DNA of 5,181 bases. Origin: Alphaproteobacteria bacterium (GTDB lineage Bacteria > Pseudomonadota > Alphaproteobacteria > Rhodospirillales > Magnetospirillaceae). Both the position numbers and the translations under genes were made by a program. A model generated the notes under the pieces. That model was not told the origin of the DNA, ran no database searches, and worked only from the letters and a program-made list of their open reading frames with translations. Within the stretch, counting starts at the first letter, position 1. Each line of letters begins with the position of its first letter. The stretch covers positions 1 through 5,181 of the forward strand of contig JADFZP010000275.1 of assembly GCA_015232485.1 (NCBI GenBank), written 5' to 3'. This document shows, one piece after another, positions 1 through 4,941 of this stretch.

Positions 1-5
1 AAACT

Positions 6-55
6 TGGTGGGCGCAGTAGGACTCGAACCTACGGCCCGCTGATTAAGAGTCAGC
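6..55 (-). tRNA. tRNA-Lys(CTT), 3' fragment (island attachment scar)
   Basis: Read on the minus strand, this is a tRNA from the anticodon stem to the 3' end. The anticodon stem GCTGA/TCAGC encloses the loop CTCTTAA, whose anticodon CTT reads lysine AAG. Next come a 5-nt variable loop, a T-arm GTAGG-TTCGAGT-CCTAC, the acceptor 3' strand TGCGCCC, discriminator A and an encoded CCA at 6-8. The 5' half is missing: sequence at 56-130 shows no D-arm and no GGGCGCA acceptor 5' strand. It therefore cannot fold as a working tRNA. Such 3' fragments are what remains at one end of an element that inserted into a tRNA gene and supplied an identical 3' half at the other end. The island reading is inference; the truncation is seen directly. 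Confidence 0.85.
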
Positions 56-58
56 GGG
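36..58. other. Candidate attachment-site core (anticodon stem-loop)
   Basis: Two perfectly complementary 8-nt arms (CCCGCTGA at 36-43 and TCAGCGGG at 51-58) flank the 7-nt anticodon loop at 44-50. Tyrosine recombinases that target tRNA genes commonly exchange strands across a 7-bp anticodon loop flanked by such symmetric arms. The tRNA identity stops at this stem, which fits crossover here. The partner att site is outside the window. Confidence 0.5.
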
Positions 59-59
59 G

Positions 60-271
60 AACCATGCAAAATCAGTCGGGTTTGCCAATTCGCGGGGGCA
101 CTTCGCGGTCAGGGCACGCCTGGGGAGGCCGGCGCGGTGTAAAACCCTTGCGGGCTGACGAAGCCGGACCAAACCTTGGCTGACCGCCCCCAGGGATCAC
201 GATAGGCTCTTTTCGACACTGCCATGCATGGCGTCCGCCAGTTCATGGAGCGCGGTATCCCACACTTTGGG
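60..271. other. Non-coding stretch between tRNA fragment and toxin gene
   Basis: No credible gene, RNA or clear terminator is seen. The stretch holds two copies of TTCGCGG (89-95, 102-108) and a perfect 12-bp palindrome GCCATGCATGGC (221-232), both of unknown meaning. As DNA next to a candidate attachment site it could include integrase or excisionase arm sites, but nothing identifies them. Confidence 0.4.
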
Positions 272-1147
272 TCACCCCGCGTCCCGAAGTCCCAGCGCAC
301 GCAACCACGCATCGACCTGCCCAAACGCATCCTGTTGCCATTGCTCCGGCGTGCGGCCGCCGAGAATTTTCGTGTCCTCGACGAAACGCCGGACGCCGGT
401 CGGCCCGTAGCCCTCGGCATCGTCAAACTTCTCGGCTATATGGCGATAGCCCTGTTCGCCGCTCGTATGCGCAAGCAGCGGCCGGCAGGCTTCGGCCAAC
501 GGCTCGATTCCGTCCGGATAGTTCCGAACGCAGTAGTAGATATCATAGGCATCCTTCTGCTTGTGGCGGCCGTGTAGGGCGAACCCTTTCATCGCCAGGA
601 GGGCGGGAATGGAGGCGACGGCGATTTCGACCCTGTTCTTGCCGCCACCCGGCATCGGCCCATCAATTGCCACCATCTGGTAGAAGCGTAGCGCCAGATC
701 GGCGCCGGACGCCTTCTGCACGGCGAACGCATTGATTAGAGGGGGGTCGTTCTTCACGATCTCGGCGTCACGCGGCATCAGGAAATCGACGATGACGTCG
801 ATTGCGTCGCCACCATCAGCGGCGGGGACTTGGCGCACCAGTTGGAAACGCCGAAGCGCTTGCCGCTGCTGGTAGCCGTTTCCCATCAGCGCCTCGATTA
901 GCGTTGCGTACTCGCCGTCGCCCAGCGCCTCGGCGTCCAAGCCCAGATCGACATCGAGCGTGCCGACGTGGGGCATCTCCTCATTGCCGAGCAGAAGCCA
1001 CGGGACCGCCCCGCCGATGACGGCGAATTTGCCCCGGAAGCTGCCGAGGATCTGGCCGATCTCCAGCAGCACCGCTTTGACCGCGGCGGTCGTGCGGTCG
1101 TCGTAGTCGGCCGCCGACTGCGGCTCGGGGGGAGTTACCGGGGCCAT
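272..1147 (-). CDS. abiEii: AbiEii-like nucleotidyltransferase toxin (type IV TA)
   Basis: A 291-aa protein resembling AbiEii/AbiGii nucleotidyltransferase-fold toxins. Visible features in order are the Gly-Gly motif IGGA (44-47), the metal-binding acidic pair in TLDVDL (D65, D67), a third acidic strand AIDVIVDF (D117, D121), a conserved lysine in LLAMKGFAL (K187), and the signature HKQKDAYDIYY (K198, D199, D202). These match the conserved motifs of this family, which acts in the cytoplasm. Some relatives transfer nucleotides onto tRNA 3' ends; the substrate here is unknown. The ATG at 1147-1145 is preceded by GAGAAAGG about 5 nt upstream and lies 13 nt inside the end of the antitoxin gene, so translation is probably coupled. 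The length is normal and the frame is intact. It is probably cotranscribed from the promoter ahead of the antitoxin gene. Toxicity and phage defence are inferred from family and gene order. Confidence 0.85.
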   Translation of the reverse strand: MAPVTPPEPQSAADYDDRTTAAVKAVLLEIGQILGSFRGKFAVIGGAVPWLLLGNEEMPHVGTLDVDLGLDAEALGDGEYATLIEALMGNGYQQRQALRRFQLVRQVPAADGGDAIDVIVDFLMPRDAEIVKNDPPLINAFAVQKASGADLALRFYQMVAIDGPMPGGGKNRVEIAVASIPALLAMKGFALHGRHKQKDAYDIYYCVRNYPDGIEPLAEACRPLLAHTSGEQGYRHIAEKFDDAEGYGPTGVRRFVEDTKILGGRTPEQWQQDAFGQVDAWLRALGLRDAG

Positions 1148-2217
1148 GCCAGCCTTTCTCGACGCAAGTGGTCGGCAGCCTCGCGACCGCGCTCGCCGGC
1201 GGCAGCCAGATCGAGGTAGGTCTGGACCGGACTGGTACAGATGATTCCGGGGGCTGGCTGCACCCTATCGAGGAAGAGGCCCCGATCCTTTGGCAAAGTG
1301 ACGATCACATTTTCACCCTTGGAGGTCGTGGACAGCTTCAGCGCTTTCCGCAGGGCGTCCAGTCCGGCTTCGTCGGCGTAGAAGAACTGACTGCCGGTTC
1401 GGCCATAGGGCGCCAGCCATTGCGCCGCTGAGAAGGAGGCGAACAAGGCGTGGCCGCTACTGTTCGCACTGGCCAAGGCTTGTCGCGCGGCGCCCTCGAA
1501 CGCGCCGCCATGCAGCGTGGTGTAGAAGCCCAGTCGCTTACCCGCAGGGGGTTCATAAGCATCCCGCCACGCGTCGAGCAGCGCATTCGGTTCGGCGATC
1601 GTCAGGCCTTCCGGCTCGACTCGCGCCCATTCCCGATCACGGAGGGCGGTCCGGACATTGCTGACGTGGCCGAGACTGATCTCGGCGGCTGCGGCCAGTT
1701 CGGCGACCCGCCAAGCGCGCTGCGGATCGCGCAACATCACCCGCAGCACCTGGGCGGATTTCGGCTTGAAAATGGACTTGAGATCGCGCCGCTCGGCGGG
1801 CGGCTTGCTGGCGACGAGGCGTTCGATGAACACCCCGTCGAAGACCAACCGGGTGTTGCCTTCCAGATCGAGAAAGCCGACGCCCTGCTCCCGACATAGC
1901 GCCTGGGCCTCGGGCGACAGATAGGGTACGACAAGGAGCGGCATCGCGCCGTCTCCCATCTGGGCGACATGATCGCGCAGCTCCAGCAGGGCCGTCCGCA
2001 CATGGCGCGGCTGGCCGTTGGCCTTGATCTCGCAAACGAGGGCATGTCGGCGCCCGGCGACGTTGAGGTGCGCCAGGATATCGACGCGGCCATCCGGTCC
2101 TGTCGGCTCGCATTCGATATGCATCGTTTCGATCGCCGACACTTGCGCCAGAAGCTGCTTCAGGGCCTTCGCCGCGCGTTGCTCAAGCGCTTTCATCGAA
2201 TCTGTAGCTTTCAACAT
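1135..2217 (-). CDS. abiEi: AbiEi-like antitoxin with PD-(D/E)xK-like N-terminal domain
   Basis: A 360-aa protein read as the antitoxin and autoregulator of the downstream toxin. Residues 1-140 look like a restriction-endonuclease fold: GRVDIL (D46) followed by VCEIKA (E63, K65) gives a D-x16-E-x-K pattern, and the segment GVGFLDLEGN follows at 112-121. Residues about 150-205 form a winged helix-turn-helix (VAELAAAAEISLGHVSNV). The remaining 150 residues resemble the C-terminal part of AbiEi-family proteins. Classical AbiEi is much shorter and has only the wHTH and C-terminal domain. The start at 2217 is the first ATG after the candidate promoter; a second in-frame ATG is at 2196. Neither has a convincing ribosome site, and the promoter spacing would put the transcript start almost on the 2217 ATG. 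The gene order, antitoxin then toxin, is typical. Whether the nuclease-like domain is catalytic or only binds DNA is unknown. Confidence 0.8.
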   Translation of the reverse strand: MLKATDSMKALEQRAAKALKQLLAQVSAIETMHIECEPTGPDGRVDILAHLNVAGRRHALVCEIKANGQPRHVRTALLELRDHVAQMGDGAMPLLVVPYLSPEAQALCREQGVGFLDLEGNTRLVFDGVFIERLVASKPPAERRDLKSIFKPKSAQVLRVMLRDPQRAWRVAELAAAAEISLGHVSNVRTALRDREWARVEPEGLTIAEPNALLDAWRDAYEPPAGKRLGFYTTLHGGAFEGAARQALASANSSGHALFASFSAAQWLAPYGRTGSQFFYADEAGLDALRKALKLSTTSKGENVIVTLPKDRGLFLDRVQPAPGIICTSPVQTYLDLAAAGERGREAADHLRRERLAWPR

Positions 2218-2223
2218 TCGTTG

Positions 2224-2252
2224 ACAATGGGCTTCTCGGTGAACATCGTCAA
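2224..2252 (-). promoter_or_regulatory. Candidate promoter of the abiE-like operon
   Basis: On the minus strand TTGACG (2252-2247) is followed after 17 nt by CATTGT (2229-2224). The -35 is strong and the -10 weak (3 of 6). An A-rich stretch lies upstream. The -10 box ends only 6 nt before the ATG at 2217, implying a leaderless or nearly leaderless message if this start is right. Confidence 0.4.
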
Positions 2253-2265
2253 GGGAGTTTCACCG
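2237..2265. promoter_or_regulatory. Inverted repeat over the -35 region, candidate operator
   Basis: CGGTGAA (2237-2243) and its exact complement TTCACCG (2259-2265) are separated by 15 bp, and the -35 box sits between them. AbiEi antitoxins are known to repress their own operon by binding inverted repeats at the promoter, so this is the natural operator candidate. That role is inferred from position. Confidence 0.4.
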
Positions 2266-2276
2266 TAACTGGTTTT

Positions 2277-2292
2277 TTCAGCGAATGCTGAA
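2277..2292. repeat. Short hairpin TTCAGC-GAAT-GCTGAA
   Basis: A perfect 6-bp inverted repeat with a 4-nt loop. On the plus strand a T run precedes it and on the minus strand an A run follows, so it lacks the downstream T tract of an intrinsic terminator on either strand. It may be a protein site or part of the decayed insertion sequence. Confidence 0.35.
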
Positions 2293-2378
2293 CATAGGCA
2301 ATGATGGTGAAATTGTTCCCTCTCTCCCTGCGTCTGCCCATCCATACGGGGGCTTCGTCAAACTGCGCGACATTGGGT

Positions 2379-2437
2379 GGCCTTGATGCCTCGTGAGCGT
2401 CGGAGATCACCAGCTTGACGCCGCGCAGGCGCGCAGC
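2379..2437 (-). pseudogene. IS256-family transposase fragment, frameshifted
   Basis: Minus-strand translation of 2431-2390 gives RLRGVKLVISDAHE. After a one-base loss the adjacent frame continues GIKA (2390-2379). Together they match the highly conserved segment around the second catalytic aspartate of IS256/Mutator-type transposases (RGVxLVISDAHEGxKAA). No homology is seen on either side, so this is roughly 20 codons of a once 400-aa protein. It shows an old insertion sequence occupied this spacer, and it cannot encode function. The surrounding spacer at 2293-2481 contains no other recognisable gene. Confidence 0.75.
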
Positions 2438-2481
2438 ACCGCCATATTGCCGAACCCGTGAACCTGAGCTTGCAAACTTGC

Positions 2482-2509
2482 TTGATCGGCAGCGGCAAAA
2501 CGCTATCAT
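2482..2509 (+). promoter_or_regulatory. Candidate promoter for the 69-aa orphan
   Basis: TTGATC (2482-2487), a 16-nt spacer, then TATCAT (2504-2509, 5 of 6 to the -10 consensus). The start point would fall near 2516, giving a short leader that contains the GGAG ribosome site at 2525-2528. Confidence 0.45.
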
Positions 2510-2535
2510 GAACCCTTGGTTGACGGAGACATCGA

Positions 2536-2745
2536 ATGGATAGCAACAGTCGGCTTTTCGGCCTTCTTCATGCCTCCGGGCTTCCCAGCCAGAAGGCGCA
2601 GACGCACACGGATGCCACGAGTTGCACTTACCTCGTCGAAAGGAAGTTCGACGTCGCGCCGGAGCAGACCAAGCAAATGGCCAGGGAAAAGTTCCGGCCA
2701 CACCAGTTCAGCCTCGGAACGAACCCTTACCGCGCCGACGACTAG
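2536..2745 (+). CDS. Hypothetical protein, 69 aa
   Basis: An unrecognised small soluble protein. The support is contextual: the ATG has GGAG 7 nt upstream, a good promoter lies ahead, and the third codon position is strongly GC-biased like the neighbouring genes. No signal peptide, membrane segment or known motif is visible. The C-terminal half is charged and polar (FDVAPEQTKQMAREKFRPHQ) and could be partly helical. It is convergent with the next gene, and the two stop codons share the palindrome CTAG at 2742-2745. The overlapping open frames at 2516-2782 (+) and 2506-2823 (-) have no start signals and look like shadows. No function can be assigned. Confidence 0.55.
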   Translation: MDSNSRLFGLLHASGLPSQKAQTHTDATSCTYLVERKFDVAPEQTKQMAREKFRPHQFSLGTNPYRADD

Positions 2746-3446
2746 CCTCGCTGGCTTAACGTCGCCGCGACCATCTTCATGAAGCGCAACGGCACGGGGG
2801 CGTCCGCCGGGAGCCGGCGACATCCCTGTTCCATCATCGTCAAGGCTGACGCTGAGAAGAGACCGAGCCAGCCCGCGATCTGGTCATCTTCGAACCGAAC
2901 CGGCCGCCACTTGTTCCCCAGCGAACCCAGGACACCGTCCGGACAGATTCCCGCATAATAGAGCAGGCCGAGATGGCTCGGGTGCAGATCGAGCATTCGG
3001 TCGGCGTTGTCCGAGAACTCGCCACACCAGTCGTGCGGGCGCGTGATCGGCCACGTCTGCTCGGAGCCCCCCGGCTGCGGCGGAGTCCGTCGGCACTCCA
3101 TGCGGACCGGCCGTCCCTCGGCCTGCAAATCCTCAAGCGAAACCCGCCAGAAGCCGCAGAAAAAGCAGGCCGGCTTCTGGTCGTCGAGGTAGGGGTCGCG
3201 CGTCGAAATGAACGGATTCCCCGGCGTCCCGACCGGCCGCGAGCGACGACGCGGCCGCCGTCCATAGTGGACATCCAGGCGGTCAAACACCGCGTAGATC
3301 GTGTTCGGGCTGCACCTCAAGCGTCCTTGCGGATCTTGCGCCCGCAGTCGGCGCACCACCTCGCCGTACGAGGGAACCCAGCCCTCGTCCCTAAGTGAAT
3401 AAATAATGGCTGTGATCCGATCGACGCTCGACCCGTTGCGCGCCAT
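2742..3446 (-). CDS. Unknown protein: N-terminal winged helix plus four-Cys WCGE motif
   Basis: A 234-aa protein. The start is the ATG at 3446-3444, with GGGGAGG 6 nt upstream; the open frame continues 59 codons further, but that part overlaps the repeat-rich spacer and looks non-coding. Residues 8-60 (VDRITAIIYSLRDEGWVPSYGEVVRRLR, then SPNTIYAVFDRL) look like a winged helix that would bind DNA. Residues 94-141 hold CFFCGFW (C94, C97), C118 and PITRPHDWCGEF (C141), a spacing that suggests one bound zinc. A similar WCGE ending occurs in small cysteine-rich phage and prophage proteins of unknown role. The C-terminal 90 residues are hydrophobic in places (LGLLYYAGI, LGLFSASAL) but contain no long membrane helix. 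The basic linker RRPRRRSR sits between the domains. A regulator or mobile-element accessory protein is a guess. Its promoter region may have been altered by the adjacent transposon. Confidence 0.7.
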   Translation of the reverse strand: MARNGSSVDRITAIIYSLRDEGWVPSYGEVVRRLRAQDPQGRLRCSPNTIYAVFDRLDVHYGRRPRRRSRPVGTPGNPFISTRDPYLDDQKPACFFCGFWRVSLEDLQAEGRPVRMECRRTPPQPGGSEQTWPITRPHDWCGEFSDNADRMLDLHPSHLGLLYYAGICPDGVLGSLGNKWRPVRFEDDQIAGWLGLFSASALTMMEQGCRRLPADAPVPLRFMKMVAATLSQRG

Positions 3447-3463
3447 GGCGTGCCTCCCCGCAG

Positions 3464-3503
3464 AACGATAAACCCTGTTTATCGCGATAAATGCAACGAT
3501 AAA
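3464..3503. promoter_or_regulatory. CGATAAA repeat cluster with 14-bp palindrome, candidate operator
   Basis: Three direct copies of CGATAAA (3466-3472, 3485-3491, 3497-3503) and one inverted copy TTTATCG (3478-3484). The middle two form the perfect palindrome TTTATCGCGATAAA (3478-3491). The outer copies extend to AACGATAAA and start 31 bp apart, close to three helical turns. The cluster lies 18 bp upstream of the 234-aa gene and is far more AT-rich than its surroundings. It is probably a protein-binding site controlling that gene; autoregulation by its winged helix is possible but unproven. Confidence 0.5.
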
Positions 3504-3539
3504 ACACGATGCGTGGCTCCCGAGGGCCTCGCTAGGGTG

Positions 3540-3560
3540 CCGATGCAACTTCGGCATCGG
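3540..3560 (+). promoter_or_regulatory. Hairpin at the start of the HTH gene
   Basis: CCGATGC (3540-3546), a 7-nt loop and GCATCGG (3554-3560) form a perfect 7-bp stem. It contains the upstream candidate ATG (3543) in its left arm and ends 3 nt before the second ATG (3564). In RNA it could limit initiation; in DNA it could be an operator for the HTH protein. Confidence 0.4.
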
Positions 3561-3890
3561 ACCATGACCAGCAGACCAGCCCCCTCGCTCCCCGCCTGGC
3601 CGCGCGGACTGACCGCCCGCCAAGCCGCCGCCTATCTCGGCGTCAGCCCGGCCAGCTTCCGCCGCCTAGTCGGGGCCGGCGAGGCCCCCCGGCCGGTCGC
3701 GCTGGTCCCGCTGTCTAAGCTGGTCTGGCTCAAGGAGGAACTTGATGACTATCTCGACCGACGGGCGCTTGCCCGCAGCGGGCTGTCGCGGGACGGTGGA
3801 GGCGAGAGGCGCCCGATCGCCGGCCCCAACGCTTGGCTCGCCCGAATCCCCCGCCCCCCGGCTCGCCTATCTGCAGCGGACAAAAACTAA
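3543..3890 (+). CDS. AlpA/excisionase-like helix-turn-helix protein
   Basis: A small DNA-binding protein of 115 aa from the ATG at 3543, or 108 aa from the in-frame ATG at 3564. Only the 3543 start has any ribosome-site candidate (AGGG, 5 nt upstream), so it is preferred, weakly. Residues about 23-74 form the helix-turn-helix of the MerR-like AlpA/excisionase class: LTARQAAAYLGVSPASFRRL, a short wing region, then WLKEELDDYLDRR. Such proteins commonly bend DNA for recombinases or activate integrase genes. That suits the tyrosine recombinase gene that follows and overlaps it. The last 40 residues are Pro/Arg/Gly-rich, share their DNA with the recombinase N-terminus in another frame, and are probably not a folded domain. 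The exact role in transposition is unknown. Confidence 0.75.
   Translation: MQLRHRTMTSRPAPSLPAWPRGLTARQAAAYLGVSPASFRRLVGAGEAPRPVALVPLSKLVWLKEELDDYLDRRALARSGLSRDGGGERRPIAGPNAWLARIPRPPARLSAADKN
3732..3738 (+). promoter_or_regulatory. Strong ribosome-binding site inside the HTH gene
   Basis: AAGGAGG at 3732-3738 lies 6 nt before the ATG at 3745. It fixes the recombinase start within the HTH coding sequence rather than after its stop codon, and favours 3745 over the TTG at 3742. Confidence 0.75.
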
Positions 3891-4941
3891 GGGGGTCTGC
3901 TACGCCTATTATCGGCGCTGTGGCCGGCGCCTGCCGATCACCGATCAGGCGGGCCGCCGGCTTCCCTACCGCGAGCCGCTCTCGGCCGAATGGCTGGCCG
4001 CCTACGAGCGGATTCATCGCCAGTTCGCGGACGAGGCGCGTCCGGCGGAACCGCTGGCGCGGACCTTCGGCGCGCTTATCGCGGACTATCTGACCTCGCG
4101 GGCCTTCACGCGACTGGCGCGGCGAACCAAGGCCGATTATCGCCGCCACCTCGCCTGGTTACAGGACAGGTTCGGCAAGCTCCTGGTCGCCGACATGCCG
4201 CCGGAGGTTCCGTACCTGCTTCAGGAATCGCAGGCCCACCAGCCGCGCACCGCGGATTACCGGCTGACCATGCTGCGCCTTCTCCTGGGCCAAGCGGTGC
4301 GCAGGGGCTGGCGGGCGGACAATCCGGCCGCCAGCTGCCCGCCCTTGCGGGCTCCACGCGCGGGCCACCGACCCTGGGAGGAGACCGAGATCGCCGCCTT
4401 CCGGCGGTGCTGGGCACCCGAGACGGTCGAGCGGCTGGCCTTCGAGCTGATGCTCAACACCGGCCAGCGCGGCGGTGACATCGTCCGGCTGCGGCGGGAG
4501 CAAATCCGTGACGGCTGGCTGGTGCTGATCCAGGGCAAGACCGGACAGCGGGTGGAGCTACCGGTCGCCGCCCAGCTCCTTCAGCTCATCGGGCGCTCAT
4601 CGGCGGGCGGCTCCCTCCTGCGGACCCGGACGGGCAAGGCCTTCACCCTGGACCATTTCCGCAAGGTGATGCGCGCCGCCTACCGCGCAGCCGGCCTCCC
4701 CGATTCCTGCACCAGTCACGGCCTTCGCTACGCCGCCGCGACGCGCCTGCACGAGGTCGGCTGCGACTGGCAGATGATCGCCGCGCTCACCGGTCACCGC
4801 ACCGTGGCGATGGTGCGCAAATACACAGACCAGCGCCGGCTCGCCCGCCTCGCCGTTCGGCAGTTGGAGCGGATCGACGACGCGCCGGCAGCCTGCCCGA
4901 ACTCGGGTTGGGCGAACCCTGGCACGGAGATCACCCGATGA
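3745..4941 (+). CDS. Tyrosine recombinase (phage integrase family)
   Basis: A 398-aa site-specific recombinase. The catalytic set is complete: R242 in NTGQRGGD, K265 in QGKTGQ, H325 and R328 in SHGLRYAA, H351 in LTGHRTV and nucleophile Y360 in RKYTDQ. An AT-binding-type N-terminal segment (RLAYLQRTKTKGVCYAYYRR, from about residue 39) and a SAM-like core-binding region (about 93-185, containing TFGALIADYLTSRAF) precede the catalytic domain (about 200-375). The first 38 residues lie in the 146-nt overlap with the HTH gene, are low in complexity and are probably not conserved. The stop overlaps the transposase start as ATGA (4938-4941), implying coupled translation. The position inside an ISL3-type unit suggests it belongs to the transposon and is not the integrase that inserted the island at tRNA-Lys. 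It may resolve cointegrates or assist transposition; neither role is shown by the sequence. Confidence 0.9.
   Translation: MTISTDGRLPAAGCRGTVEARGARSPAPTLGSPESPAPRLAYLQRTKTKGVCYAYYRRCGRRLPITDQAGRRLPYREPLSAEWLAAYERIHRQFADEARPAEPLARTFGALIADYLTSRAFTRLARRTKADYRRHLAWLQDRFGKLLVADMPPEVPYLLQESQAHQPRTADYRLTMLRLLLGQAVRRGWRADNPAASCPPLRAPRAGHRPWEETEIAAFRRCWAPETVERLAFELMLNTGQRGGDIVRLRREQIRDGWLVLIQGKTGQRVELPVAAQLLQLIGRSSAGGSLLRTRTGKAFTLDHFRKVMRAAYRAAGLPDSCTSHGLRYAAATRLHEVGCDWQMIAALTGHRTVAMVRKYTDQRRLARLAVRQLERIDDAPAACPNSGWANPGTEITR

Noticed and set aside
89..108. Two TTCGCGG copies as integrase arm sites
   Set aside because: Only two short GC-rich copies, easily expected by chance at this composition.
221..232. 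Perfect 12-bp palindrome GCCATGCATGGC
   Set aside because: A single short palindrome with no supporting context; mentioned only as content of the spacer.
109..426. 105-aa minus-strand open frame at the island edge
   Set aside because: It overlaps the toxin C-terminus in another frame, and its composition (Arg/Pro/Ser-rich) is that of an off-frame translation; no start signal.
1450..1899. 149-aa open frame on the plus strand opposite the antitoxin gene
   Set aside because: Antisense shadow in GC-rich coding DNA; it has no ribosome site and no recognisable motif, while the opposite strand encodes a clear domain architecture.
2277..2292. Hairpin as an intrinsic terminator
   Set aside because: The stem is short and the T run precedes it rather than follows it on the plus strand; on the minus strand an A run follows.
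3447..3623. 59-codon N-terminal extension of the 234-aa gene
   Set aside because: It would translate the operator-like repeats and the transposon end; the internal ATG at 3446 has a much better ribosome site (GGGGAGG).
3745..4941. The tyrosine recombinase as the enzyme that inserted the island at tRNA-Lys
   Set aside because: It lies over 3.6 kb from the tRNA fragment and is translationally coupled to an ISL3 transposase, so it more likely belongs to the transposon. Not excluded.
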